From positions 77,469,601 through 77,533,600 of the forward strand of contig OZ026522.1 in assembly GCA_964019695.1 (NCBI GenBank): a stretch of DNA of 64,000 nucleotides, read 5' to 3'. Positions 35,101-50,100 of this stretch are shown piece after piece. This DNA is from Loripinus fragilis. Taxonomy: Eukaryota; Mollusca; Bivalvia; Lucinida; Lucinidae. Position 1 is the first letter of the stretch. Each line of letters starts with the position of its first letter. The position numbers and the translations under genes are program-made. Under the pieces are notes generated by a model. The model had not been told where the DNA came from. It ran no database searches and saw nothing but the letters and a program-made list of their open reading frames with translations.

Positions 35101-38100
35101 GGGTTTTTTTTCTATTTTTTGAGTTGGTAAGGGGATAGAGGATACAAATACCACTATAAATGGGTCATCATCGGCCCGCCAGCGAGTTTCGCTGGCGGGC
35201 CGAAGGTGGCCCAACATGGAATGCTGGCTTGGTAGCTTTGTGATTTTTCAGGGGATCCGGACCAGTATTGCAAAGAAACCCTATATTTTTGTGATTTTTC
35301 AGCGGGGGAGGGTCCGGACCCCCTGCCCCCACCCCTCTGGATCCGTCCCTAGTCTCTAAAGCCATTTTTTTTGTAGTAAAACTGATAATCTCTCACAGAT
35401 AGCAGTCTATAAACTTTACTTGAGTAGTTCTTGGCTTGGACACCAAATTTGACTATCAGAGAGGATTGAATTTTCTTAAGATTTGATATAATTATAAATA
35501 TATTATATACATTTAGCGGACTGATGCCTGTCTTAGTTTTATTAGAAAATATTTTTCGCTTTTAATAAAGGTGGGCACATTAATCCTGCAGTGACGGTGG
35601 CGAAAGCTTGCTTAGGGAAGTTTCCATGGAAAAAAGTTCCAGTTTACATATTATCTCAATATGTTGGCGCTTTTGCAGCTTCTACTTGTGTTTATCTCGT
35701 CTACACAGGTGAGTTGTTTCATATTGAGGTACTTTAATCCTTTCTAGATTGAAAACCCCCAAACGGCTACTTTGGCAAACAATGAAGAACCAGGCCCCGA
35801 GGTTATAAAACTTGTTCCATGTTCAACTCAGCTGGCAGGAAATTGATCTTGCTCATAAATGTTAAAATGCCAACAATTGTTGGCATTTTAACAATTATTA
35901 GCATGATAAACACAACACCTGAGAGACTTAAAGCAAGAAACTTTTCTATTTGTTGGTATTTTAGTTTTTATGAGCATTTGGAATTTCGTGCTCAGTTGAG
36001 TTGGGCATAAAAAAGGCCAGAATTTCATCACGGTCTGCACTGTTTTCTAAGATAAAATAGATTTTCGAGAAATATTATTTTGGGAAATTTATAACCTGTG
36101 ACCCCTCTATATATACAAAGAATCATCCAAAGCGCTGTGCAGTTTAAAACATCCTTTTTGTCTACGATGAAGAATTGAAGTGGAGCATACAGGGCTATTA
36201 TTTTTGTTTACTGACCAACAACTTTAAACGTGCTTGCGCATCTATTACGTAAGAACTATAGTAGGAACTTTAGTTCGATTCGAAATGCGCCTTCATCGTT
36301 ACGAATATTGAGATAGCGTTACTGTTATATTTGATGAGAAATTGACTCAAGGTAAGGCTCTTACCTGATAAGCTACAGAGACTACAATTACTGTGACTGC
36401 TGAGCTAGCAGCTTGCAAATTTGTTTGTTTGTTTTGATTCTTTACGTCCCAGTCAACAATATTTCAGTCATGTCGGGACGGATCTTCCTGGGTAGAACCA
36501 GTACTAAACAGAGGACAAATTTGGATGTAGCATTTAAAGCTATTACACTGTAAACCATGAACGTAACTTTCCACCAACTTGGGCCATTGATCTTGGTGTA
36601 GCCTTTCAACTGCTTTAAATGTTAGCTTCTGTTCGATTGTATTGATCTGGAGAACTATTACAATAATACCAAGTAGAAATGTTTTACAGTTATTACTGGA
36701 AACTGTTGGTATAGCGTGGATGAACAGGTTGATTGATTTTACGTGAGATAAGAAGAGATTCTGTTTTTGTAGGATTAAATGTTACACCCATTCCATTATT
36801 TTTTCTAGATCAATGTTTAAAAGTTCCGCTGCCATATCTGGATTTTCAACAATAATAAATAAGCTAGTGTCATCAGCGAAAAGTCGAATATATGAGCCAG
36901 TGTCTGTTACAATATCATTAATAAAAAGCAGAAACAGAAGTGGTTCCAAACTAGACCCTTGTGGAACTCCAGCCCGGATGAAGTTCTTATCAATTGGACC
37001 AGTTCATTTCCATTTTAAAGCTGCATAATCTGTAACTTTTGATATTTTCATTTTAAAAATAATGTTTCTATTTTTCAAGAACAAAGTATAAATACTAAAA
37101 TTCAGGTATACATTTTACCTTTTTCGTAATAATTAACAAATTATTAGTGCCAAAACCACAGCATTTATGTTAAAAATCAACTGTCTAGAATTATTGGAGG
37201 GACGCAAATAATTACAAACAAGGGAAAATACACCTGTTTTTATAAGATAATTCACTTTTTCATGCAGTTTTCAGCTGTAGAAATTAGATTTATTGTGACA
37301 ACATAACTTTATTCTACTTTTGCAAATGATTTAAAAAGAAAATATTTTTTTTCGAAAAATGTTCATAGTTACAGAGTATGCAGCTTTAAGGGTTGTTGGG
37401 TGGTATTTCCATTACAATTTTATTTTATCCCAAATCTAATAGATTGTTCTGTAAGCAAACAGTGGAGAACTTGATCTGGGTCTGCACTGTTTACCTATAG
37501 ATGTCCCACAAAAAGGACGCTAGGCTATCGATGGCCTAGGAGTACCACCTGTAAGCAAAAAGTCTCCTTTTCACTGCGTTATGGTTCGTGCACGCCAATA
37601 AAGAATTGAAAAAGCATTATTTAACACCTGTACGTGCAGATCAAATGCAAAATGTACCAATAATTACACAGGCTAATTCGATTAATAAATTACATTCATA
37701 AACTTACCATTATGGGCCGATGACTGCAGATTTTTTATGCTAAAGGGCTTAGTGCAAACTTAAATTGAAAATAATTAAAATGATTTATTTTGGTGACTCC
37801 TTTTGGTTTTTATTAAGACTCTGGTAGGCTAATTTTAAAATGGCTCATGTGATTCACGGAACACCCACTATAGTCAGGTGCAGCTAACACCTGAGCCGAG
37901 ATTCCTTCGAATAACTCCCTTAGGGAGAGGCTATTTGATTTTAAGGGGGAGGGGATTATTTTGGTCCTGGATATTTTTCTTCGTCCGCCGTAGCCAGTTT
38001 TTTATCATTTATTTTTGTTATTTTTGCTGATCTTTTTTAGTTAAGATTGTGTATAATACCAACGATAAAATGTCTTTTATGCTAAGCGTGCGGGGATGGG

Positions 38101-41100
38101 TACGAGCATAATGTAGTCTCGTTCTGTAAAAATGGGATAGAAGAAATAGTAAGTCGTGTTACTCTTCTAGAAGTATTTACAACATTGAATAATGAAAATG
38201 GTAAAAATCAGCATTAACTATTTTTAATAGCAGTTTAATGCACCAATAAATATTTTTCTCAGAAGTGGAGTTTGCCTTTTCTTATGATCACCTTTCATGC
38301 GCGGATCCAGAACGTTTTGTCAAAGAAGGTCCAACTCTGACAACTTTTTTTTTCAGTTGGTGAGAGGGGGGATCCAAATACCACTAAATGCGGACCAGCA
38401 TCGATCCGCCATCGAAACGCCATTAAATGATGGCCCAACATTGAATGCTGGCCAGGTTTGGTAGCTTTATGATGTTCCAAGGGATCCAGACCATTATTGC
38501 TAAGAACCCTATAGTTTTGTGATTATTGAAGAAGGGGGAGGGGGGCGCAGCCCCTGGTAGTTTTTGAAAGGTAACAGCATTTATTTGCCTACCCATTTCT
38601 TTTTTTAGAGAGAATAATGTTCATGAATGCCTGTCATTTTTCTGGGTGCTTTGTGAGCTATGCTCTTTGAATGTTGCACTTCCTGTGTATATCACCACAG
38701 GCCAGATATAAAAAAAATGAATGTTAAACTGTAAATATTTTCCAATCCATAAGTTTTAACATATATTTTGGGTGCACAAAAAGCCGCGTCATTCATACGG
38801 TTCTTTTGGGTACCCACAAAATAGGTTTTGGTTGAGAAATAAGAAAATAAATTTTCCGTTACTCACTCTTAACTAAAGACCTGTATCACTCAGCATAATG
38901 TGAAAAATTAGCATGGCTGTATCCATATACACATGTAGACGGATGGCTGAGAATGGGTTTGCTCCCCCCTAGGGAATTTTGCAGACATATCCTATCTTGT
39001 AGAGAATTGAAAGCCGAGTCTTTTAAGAGATGTTTGCACTCTGTGCTCCGGGGCGTTAGTCTGTAAGAGCCTGTAACATACGTTACTTAATCAAACTAAG
39101 AAAAAGTAAATTGAAAGTTTGGGCTACAAATTAAAGACATTAAAATATTTATTTTTAAAAATGATTCATATAGTCTGCATTCTGGATATCTTAACTACGT
39201 ATGACAGCCATTTGAACAAAATTGCGGCTTCCTAAGGTGTCATATGCGTTACATAAATCAGATAACCCATTAAAATTTGCAAGTTGGGCTAACATCATTT
39301 ACATTCACAATCTCTCTGTGTGTTTTGCAAAATGTTTTTAACCATGTCTGACTAGCTTATGCAATTGGCTAACAGAAAAATTAAAGTTTGTTTCCCTAGC
39401 TTAAATATTTTTTCTGAAATAAGCAATAAAACAACCCTACCCCTACCAAGTTTTAGGGTGAAATGTTTGGTATTAAAACTAAAGTAAAAATAGTTAAAAA
39501 ATATTTGCAGTTGATGAATGTGTTTCATTGTTTGGGATTTATTTGCTTATATGAAAAGACTCATAATTCTGCAAGTTTGGTGCAAAATTTTTAATATCAG
39601 AGGCTGTAACATATGTTACCTGATGTAATAAATGGGCAAGCTCATTGTCTTTACGTAAGATATGCCTAAAAATGTTTTAATCTTCCCGAGGGAATTTTGC
39701 AGACATATTCCTTCTTATAGTACAACTCAAGCTGCATCGAATAAGGGATGTTTGCACTCTCTATGTTGGGGCGTTAGTCTGAAACAGCGTGTTACATGCG
39801 TTACTATGTCAAATAAAGGAAATGTAGTTTGAAAGTTTGACCTAAAATTGTGAAAAAAACTCGCAGCTGTTGGATATCTTACATTGTTTAGGGATTTTAA
39901 ACTGGCTCCTATGATAAAGACTTATAGATCTGCTAGTTGTCATCAAGTTTTAAAGAGAGAGCGTTACATATGTTAGTGTGATAAGTAAAATCATCAAACA
40001 GTATTTTGACATCAAGCTGAGTAAGGGCCTGCTCCATCCTAATCCCCTTTGGAATTCTGCAGACAAATTACATCTTATGTAACCATTCAAGGTGCATTTA
40101 ATAAGAAATGTTTGCACTCTGTAAGTTGGGGCGTTAGCCTGTATTAGCTTGTTACATATGTAACTATATCATTTTGAGAATAAGAAATTTGAATGTTTGA
40201 GCTACCAAAAGAAGACATTAAAAATATCTAATAAATTGACATTCTTATAGTCTTTATACTGGATGTCTTTACTACATATGGGAGCTGTTTAACATTAATA
40301 CGGCTAACTGTGGTGTTATGTACGTTACATGAACCTAATTATAATTTAAAAGCTATAATTGTGGCTACCGTCATGTAGTTAAACAACTACTATGACTTGG
40401 TTTCAAACTGTTTTATTAGATTTAACAAACATATACTCAATTGATGAATAGGAAAAACCAAGTTTGCTTTTCTATCTTAAATATATTGTCTTATAGGAGC
40501 TAATACACAGCCCTACTCCCACTTTTACAGAGAAGCGAATTTTGTTATTACCGTTTAAGTAAAACACATGAAAGCGATAACAGCGTGTGGATATTTTTCA
40601 TTTTCTTTGTCCTGCTCATATATCTACAAGATGTCATTAAGTTAAAGATCAGGACACTTAATATGTACTTATAAGTCTTTGGTCCCAAAACACTAGAAAT
40701 TATATTCATTTCTGATTATCAAGCCAATGGACTTGTGTTACAGATGTTATCAATGACCTTTTGGACACATTTCCTAATACTGTGCATATAATGCTTAATA
40801 TAGAGCCACAAATAGAAAAGATAGTTTTACATTTTTACCAGAAAATACAATAAATGAAATGGTCCAAACTATTTTTCATCGATTTAACACTCATGTTAAA
40901 CGTTTGTCGTTGTCTGTTTCTGTGGTAATCATTATTATCACACGCCTCCTTGCAACTAGTAGAATCATCACACAATATTTCAATCATTTACTGTTATTCA
41001 ATTTTACCACCAGTCCACTCAAAATTGACGAGTCATCATCAACTTTCCAATTTTGCCATTTATGGCTTGGAACATTCGGAAACTGATATGAATTCCTAAT

Positions 41101-44100
41101 AGTTGGCTCTTTGAGTATGTGTTTCAAGTGATACTCTGCAAGTAGGAGAAAGACTAAAGCTTTACAAGGAGGAAAACTATGCCATTAAGAGCAATGAGTA
41201 CCTGGACTGATGTACCTTGATATTTCTGTGATAAAGAATCATATCTTAGCTGGTTAACTTTTATAAATGTAGCCTTTCCATACATGCAACCCACATATTT
41301 TCATCTAATGTCTCTGCACTTATTATCTTTCCCCAAGCATTCAAAAACTTATTTGAAGTCTTAGTACTTCTGAAGTGCTGAAACCAAGGTAACTCTTTCC
41401 CTTCGGATAAACGAACTAGATGTATCACAGCAGGTAAAGCAATGAAATGCAGGATGAACAGAGCACAAATTAGACCCTTTCAATTCAATGATTCACTAAG
41501 TTTCTAAGGTAAGAGCGTTTATTAAAGGATGTAACATATATAACTTGTCATAATAAATGAGCAAGGGCATTGTCGTGACATCCTGACATCCTTTTTGATT
41601 ACACAGTCAGAGGCAAGTGTTTTCAATTTCAGTGTTTTCAATGGATCATGAAATGAGGCACCTTATCAACTTGTTTACTCTGTATAAAACTTCCACAGAG
41701 CATAATGTAGAACTACTGGTTATCCCATTCTACTTATAGTCCACTTTCCTTCTTTTGAATGCAACAGCTAATGATATGGCTGCAAAAACTGAGAAATCAA
41801 AGGTTTTACATTATTTTAAGACATGCTTCAATGTACTGACATCAAAAAACAACCAACTGCAAACATAATTAATGGCAATGTCCAAATTCATATTCTTTCT
41901 CTTATACCAGATAACTTTCAAGGTGTAAAAGAAATTGTTTCAGATGGTCTGCCAAAACCATTAAAAGTCAACATTGTAACTAAAGAAAACTTATAAAGTT
42001 CTTTGGGCGCAGCAAAATACTATTGATCTAAGACCTGAGGACTTAAGCACCAAAAGACTGGATAGGTTCCATGGCAAATGATGCAAAAAAGCAGCCTATC
42101 AAATTTCTGATTGTCCAATGTGTGAAATCTTAAAGTATTCTTAGAGGTACACGGTAGAGACATAGATTTTGCAAAATCAGAGCAAAGTTATCATTTGACT
42201 AGCACGGATGCAGAGGCAGCTGCAGTTAGATTGCTCTTTCCACTTCATACGAAGAGATATATATACCAGAGTCATACTCCATTGTATGCATATATGTGAA
42301 ATGGCATTAAACCCATATTTAATCAGGTGTTTGATCCCATGACACTGACATGCTGTTTCTGCTTTTGAAGAATGCTAAGGATTCAAGTTTGGCTGAGTCA
42401 AGTTGTTTGACGCTGGCACTGGCCACACATACAAAGAAAATTAAGTCTTTGATGGCTAAAGAGGAAGATCACAAGAAATGCTTATAAGTGATGTTTGTCA
42501 CAATTACCAATTTAAAAAGTAATCTTAATTAATGTAACACATATAACACCATAGGAAGCTGTATATTTGTTAAAAAATCTTTTCTTATGTATCAAAGGTA
42601 TTCAGCATGCAAACAGCATGAATAATTCAAATAAATAGATAGTTTTATGTCTTCTTTCTGTTTCTCAGACTTTCAATTCATTCATTCTTTAATTGATATG
42701 GTAACATACGTATCATACCATTACAGGCTAACCCACTAGTTAATAGAGTGCAAACATCTCTTATTTGATGCAGCATGAATTGTTCTTTAAGTTAGGATAT
42801 GTCTGCACAATTTCCAAAGGGGTGGAGAGGAACAGGATTGTACTCAGTTTGCAGTTCTTATACAATGCCATGATTCTTCTGGTTGTGATGAAATGGGTGA
42901 TTATTTTGCAATAGAAGGAGACACAATGATAGACATTGTGAGGGTGACTTGAATAAAGATTGTTTTTGAATAATTTAATTTAATAGGAATATTTATTAAA
43001 TTGTGTCATTTAAATGAGAACTATTATTTTCTATCTATATGTCTATATATTTTAATATTATAGGCATGAGGAAATATGTGATTAAAAAGGTTATATATAA
43101 CATAGGTAACACAATTCCATGGGCTTGTTATCAGCAATGACTGTAATTACTAAGACTAAGGTACCAGAGGCTAGAGATTAATAGGAAAACATGTGAAAAA
43201 CGGTATTTTTCTGAAATATCATCTCTTACTTCCAAGAAAATTTCCTAGCTCATTCATTATGCCATGTAACATACGTTACATGCTTTAATAAGTGCTCTGA
43301 TCCTGATGTCAAACTTGCAAATGTATGATTCTTTATTGCATTAGCAAGACAGTGCCAAAAATGTAAGATATCCATGAGCGTCAATTATTTTCATATATTT
43401 TTCTTCAATAATAGATACCAAAATTGGATACTTAAAATTGGGGGTAGGATTGTTCAATAGCTCATATAAAACAATGTATTTGAGATAGAAAAGCAAACTT
43501 TGTTTTTTCTATCAGTCAAATGAGTATTTTAGTAAATTACGATTAAAAACACTTGTAAAAATGCACAAATCGTCTGTAAAATGAATGATGTTAGTCACGA
43601 TTTCAACTTTCTAAGGGAAATTTAATCTATGTAACGCATATAACACCATTGAAGGCTGTAATTTTGTTTAAAATGCTGCTTTTATGTAGCTTAGGCATCC
43701 AGCTTGCAAACTACATAAGAAATTTGAATAATTAGATGGTTTAATGTCTTCTTTCTGTAGCTCAAACTTTCATTTTGATGTTTTCCTTAGTTTGTTACAG
43801 TAACATATGTAACAGGCTGTCAGAGACTAACACCCCGGAGCACAGAGTGCAAACATCTCTTAAAAGATGCGGCTTGAAATTTTCTTTAAGATAGGATATG
43901 TCTGCAAAATTCCCTAGGGGGGGGGGGGGGGAGCAGGACCTTTTTTAGCTCGAAGTCTAATGCATAAATGTGTGGAAATATCTATCACTACTTTAGTACT
44001 CTGGTTCTCTATTTCCCCCTCTAATTCTCTTTCTCCTACAACATTTCTTTCTTTCTCTTTCTTTCTCTGTTGTAACATGGTCCGCGCAATTTTTCATCCT

Positions 44101-47100
44101 AGATATGCTTTATTGCACCCCCCCCCCAAAAAAAAAACAAAAAAACCCCGGTCCCGATTATTTTTTCCACCCCGCCCAATAAAACCCTAAATGTTCGGAC
44201 ACTCCATCTCTCATTTCACAAGAACAACAGTAAGTGGTTAAATGACAAATAATGTAAGCACTGATAAGACAGTTCCTTGAAGAGGGGTATGATCGGTGTT
44301 GACACCATTTGTTCAGACATAAGCTAGGGTAGATAATGTACCAGGCATTGGCATGAGTCAATGATGATGCTAAAATCAATCACTTTCAAAATATACAACA
44401 CAAAACTAATCACTTTTTATTTATAAAACAGATGCATTGAACCATTATGACGGTGGCAGTCGGGCTGTAGAAGGAACAAAGGCAACGGCCATTATTTGGT
44501 CAACCTACCCACAAACATTTGTTTCTACGTGGAATTGTTTAGGAGATCAGGTGAGACATTTTCCTATTTTTGTAAAAAGCAGAAGAAGCAGAGACTTAGG
44601 AACATGTCTGTTACAGGCGACAAAATACAACCTGGCCCCGAGGTTATAAACTCTTCACTTTTTATTTATAAAACAGATTCATTGAACCACTTTGTTTCTA
44701 CGTGGAACTGTTTAGGAGATCAGGTTAGACAGTTTCGTATTTTTACAAACACAAGAAGCAGAGACTGGGGAATATGTCTGATACAGGCGACAAATAAAGG
44801 TGAAAAAATACAACCTGGCCCCAAGGTTACAAAACTTTTTTCATGCATAACTCAGCTGAGCACAAAATTTATCTTGCTCATAAATGTTAAAATGCCTACA
44901 ATTGTTGGCATTTTAACATTTATTAGCAGGATAAAAACAACATTATCCCGCTCATAAATGTTTAAATATCAACCATTGTTGGCATTTAAACATTTATTAG
45001 CATGATAAATACAACATCTGAGAGACTTAAAGCAAGAAACTTCCTCATGTGTCGGTATTTTAGTTTTTATGAGCAGTTCAAATTTCGTGCCCAGTTGAGT
45101 CGAGCATGAGAACAGTTTTTTAACCTCGGGGCCTGATTAAACCCTCACGCAGCTTCTCACAGAATAGCAAGTAAATTTGTTAAAAAAGGACGGTGGTAAA
45201 TTAATTTAGAGTTCATGCCATATGGAGACCTGACCTTCTCGGTAAAGTTAGAAAATAATGTCGAAAAAACAAAACAAAACAACTGCGGGCCGCCTTTCAG
45301 GCCAAAATTGCGATTTTTCTACAATAAAAATAGTGTACAAAGCTGCCTAATCGCTTGTATCTGTTTTCTGTTGAACCGTAAATTTCGCATTCTTATACGC
45401 AGGTATAAAATGTCACATTTGCAAAATGTGAAATTTACGTATGTTAAATTTCGATAAACTTTGGGGGTCTAAAAGTTGTGCTCAAATTCCTCATGTTGAT
45501 AATATCTGACGTGTGAAGAATTGGTATTATTGAAACTGGTGCGACTTTTTCTCGGGTGTGAAGAGTTGGTACCAATTCCTCAAATGTGTGAAGAATTCGT
45601 TGGTTATTTCTGACGTGTAAAGAATTAGTTAGTATTCGTCGCACTTGTGACCTGTTTTTAGGCGGGGGGTGTAATGAATTGGTACCAATTCCTCTTACAC
45701 CTATGAAGAATTTGTACTTTTTCCTCTTACGTGTGAAGAATGGGTGCCATTTTTTTTACATGTAAAGAATTTGTACAAATTCCTCTTACAGGCAAACATG
45801 ATTTTTGTCAAGGCTGCCTGACAGCTGAAATAATTTTGGGATTACAGACATCAGATCTAAAATTAGCTGTTGACAGGTAAGCCTGCCTGACAGCTTAATC
45901 AGTTTTGGGATTCCTGATATCAAGTCTAAAATAAGCTGTGGGCAGGCAGACATGACGTTTGTCAAGCCTGCCTGACAACTTAAAATGGTTCTTGAATTCC
46001 TGACATCAGATCTAAAATTAGCTGTGGACAGGCAGAAATAACTTTTGACTAGCCTGTCTGAAAGCAAAAATAGTTTTGGGATTCCTGACATCAGATCTAA
46101 AATTAGCTGTGGACAGGCAGAAATAACTTTTGACTAGCCTGTCTGAAAGCTAAAATAGTTTTGGGATTCCTGACATCCGATTTTCACATACCAGAGCTAA
46201 ATTTACCAGGCACAAAAATGTTAAACTTAAAGTAGCGGTGGACGGGATAGACTTGGCTTTTGTCCAGGCTGCCTAACAGCTAAAATAGTTTTGTGTTTCC
46301 TAACATCAGTTTTTTCACATACGAGGGTCAGTCAAAAATAACTGAGAGTTGATTCATATCTCTTACGTAGGCTAACGTACACTAGTGAAAGTTGGCACAT
46401 GCATGCAATGAAACGTCCTGCGTCAGAATATGCAAAATACAAGACCAAGAAAAGTACAGATTGTTGTTGCTTAGCAACCGAAGAATGTGAAATAACGTCA
46501 TGCGTTCACGCTGGTAAATCGCGTTGCCATGGAAACAATATACAAAATTTAAGTTACGTCAACTTGTGCATTTGTTGCAAATACAGTATGTGAAAGTATT
46601 TTGTGAAATGCAACAACCGAGATTGAGGCGTTGGAATTTCATTTCATAAATAAGAGGAAAATTAACTAAATGATCTGAAAATTTCACCCCAAATTATACC
46701 CCACCCACCTGTTACGGATCAGTTTAGAGGAATATTATCAACTAAGTATCATATCATATGACCATTTCATTGTATTTAGTAATTGGTTTTGACATCTGAA
46801 TGCATATCTTGAATATTCCCAGGAATAAACGGTTGCCATATTAACAAAATCTGGTCTTTTAGTTAAAATTGGAATTTCCATCAATTTTGGTTGCTAGGCA
46901 ACGATCATTGCATGTATTGTATTTACTATCTATTACACTTCTTCAAAACATAGCTAACACATTGTTTGATACTATTGGAGAGATAAAAGGTCCGTTATTA
47001 TACTGTTTTAGATTTGAAGTGATTTTAAATTCATGGCTGCTTAGTCAGAAGTGCCGTCAGCGCGAACGCACATCGCTGAGAGATAGTCTTCGGTTGCCTA

Positions 47101-50100
47101 GCAACAGCGCATGGAAGATGATAAGACGTCAACTTCTATATGTAATGAAGCCCGAAGGTTCATTCTATCTGTGTATTAAGTTTTAGCCAAAACTACCGAT
47201 TTTTGACTGACCCTCGTACCAGAGCTAAACCTAGCCAGCAAGTAAATGCTAAACAAAAGGTAGCTGTGGACAGGCAGACATGACTTTTGTTAAGGCTGTC
47301 TGACAGCAAAAATAAGTTTTGTGATTCCTGACATCAGATTTTACACATACCAGAGTTTAATTTAGCTATCACGAAAATTTTACACAGCAAGTAGCTGTGG
47401 GGACAGGTAGACATAACTTTTTTCAAGGCTACCTGACAGCTGAAATAGTTTTCAGAGAGAGCATGATCAAGCAGGAGCTTTTGTATAAAGCTGTTTCACG
47501 CAGATTAAGCCAATGATAGAAAGACTTTGCTGGCAGTATGGTTAGAACTTGCTTGATCATGGCAAGGAACTACTTGGTCGAGCTTACGAGATTTTGGTAA
47601 AATTCGAACATGCAAAGTCGCTGCGCAGATGACTACTTATGTGAAAGTCTGGCTTTGTTTAGCAATAGCTGCGCATGCGTTTTAAAGGAATACTGAAGTT
47701 ATGCAAATGCGATAAATACCAAAAGCTTACACACTTGGTTTTTAGAAAATATTGGCCAACGCCAAATATTTGTCATAAAGCGCCTGCAAAATGCATCCGA
47801 GAATGCTATCTACTAATGTCGCCTGTTGCATATATATTGCTGAACTTATTGACTAATTTTGGTACATAGACAGTGCTGATCTGGGTCTACATTGTTTGTC
47901 AGAGATGATTTTCAAACATTTCAGCAGACGACAAAAACAGATGACATTTGAAAACAAAATACACTGCAACCACTGTAAGATAATTTGTTTCCTTATTGTT
48001 TATTTTATCAGGTTTTTGGCACAGCTATTCTCCTCATCTGTGTACTTGCGATCACAGACGAGCGTAACCTTAAGCCCAGCCCCGGTATGGTGGCACTGAG
48101 TGTCGGACTCAGTGTGGTCGCTATAGGAATGTCGTTTGGTCTGAACTGTGCATATGCCATCAATCCTGCCAGAGATCTAGCACCAAGAATCTTTACAGCG
48201 ATAGCCGGATGGGGAGACAAACCTTTCTCGTAAGTTCTTAAAGACCTATATGTATTAGTTATACCATGGGTTGTCTGCCTGTACATGGAGATAATCCACG
48301 AGCTTTAGCGAATGGATTATCTTACGTACAGGTGGACAAACATGGTATAACTATTTTATACAACCTACATGAGTGTAGACCTTCGAATCACGAGATATTT
48401 TGTGCTAAAGTTGGTAAGGGCGGTATAATCCTGTCCATTAGAGATCATTAACAGATTAACTGATAAGGAACATCTTCAGTATCTTATTGGATTAAAGGGG
48501 CCCAAGAGGGAATTAACCTGTATATAACACAATTTCTTTCACTGGGATAAATATCAATATTTTATCAGAAAATACCTTGACCCTTCTTGGGACCATTTTT
48601 GACCCCTGTAAGGAAGTCATAATCACCTCATAAAGATTAGCCTTCGATCTGTCTGGAATAGCACTCAGGCAGTGGTACCACTTTGATTGTCTAAGGATTT
48701 AGGTCTTTAAAAATATTTTTTGTTTGATTTGATTCTTTAAGTCCCATCAACAATCTTTCAGTAAACAGGGACGGTCTTCCTGGGTTGAACCAGTACTAAG
48801 CTAGCATAAATGTGTCTTGCTCAAGGACCAGAACGCAGTGACACCGCTTTAAAAATATAGTTATATTTGACTTTTATAATTGAAAATTCTAAATACATGT
48901 ATTGTGGGCCTGACCTGAAGCGCATCCAAATAGTTGAGCTGGTCAGGAGTAAAACTTAATACCTACATTTACCATCAAGCGAACACCATAAAGTTAATCA
49001 AAGGGTCTCAATAATATATACAGTAAAACCAGTCTAAAGCAGCCACTCATTAAAAGACCAAAAATTGGTTTTCTAGACTGATTATCGCTTAATGCAGGTC
49101 AAAAGTATTGCAGAATGCTTTTTTTGACCTTCATTAAGCTACCATTTATCTTTGAGACCTTTAAAACAGTTGTTTTGTATATTTTTAAGTGGCTGCTTAA
49201 AACAGGTTTTCAGTAGCTATAGAAACCTAAAAGAAATTTTTTTATTTTTATATGAAAATTCAAAATCTGTGTCCTTGACCATAAGGTCACTTCCCAGTTT
49301 GGGGATGGCCCAGAAGAAAACTTTCTACATGTATTTACCATCTTGCCAAACATAAATGAACATCATCGAAGGGTCTTGATAGTATAGATATTTAACCATT
49401 AACAGTTTGACTTGAAGACGAAAATTCTAAGCGTGTGACCTTGACCTCAGGTCAAACTCTGCTGTGGGGTGGCATAGTCAAACTGTAGACCTATATTTAA
49501 CATTATGCAAAACAAAATGATATTTATCTTTATAGTAAGGGTCTTCATAAAATAGCTTTATAACCTTAATATGAAATTTTAAGTCGGTGACCATACCCTC
49601 AACGTCACAACCTCGGCTGGGGAGTGCTGATGAAAGCTGTAGACCTTTACCTAGTAGCAGGACCAACATGAATGAAATCTAGCAAAGGGACTTATGTAAA
49701 TTCTAAAGCAACCTTAAAACAAACACTTTTACCTGGTGCAGGAGTGAAAAACTAAAGAATGAACGAATGTATGTATGAACGGGGAGGCAAAAACTATGTA
49801 CCCACAAATACTTTGTATGTCAGGGTATAAATATTGTGTTGACATTTATGTGATTGCACTATTTTGCTGTTACATTCACTGGAAATGTACAAAAGAGCAG
49901 CGACATGAGATATCTAACGTGGTATGTGCGACCAGCAATGGCTCAGACCAGCCTGCGCATATGCGCAGTCTGATCAGAGCTTTTGCTAGTCGCTTAAATA
50001 TTCTATGAATATTAAGCTACTGACCGAATATCATTTGGAGTTTCTAAGCTTAAAAGGAGGTTGCACATGCTTGTCTGAGTCTATTCATGTCAAAATGCCA

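Noticed and set aside
44496..44957. 153-codon ORF across both exon 4 copies
   Set aside because: It is open in a frame other than that of exon 4 and runs through intron and MITE; a by-product of the local duplication.
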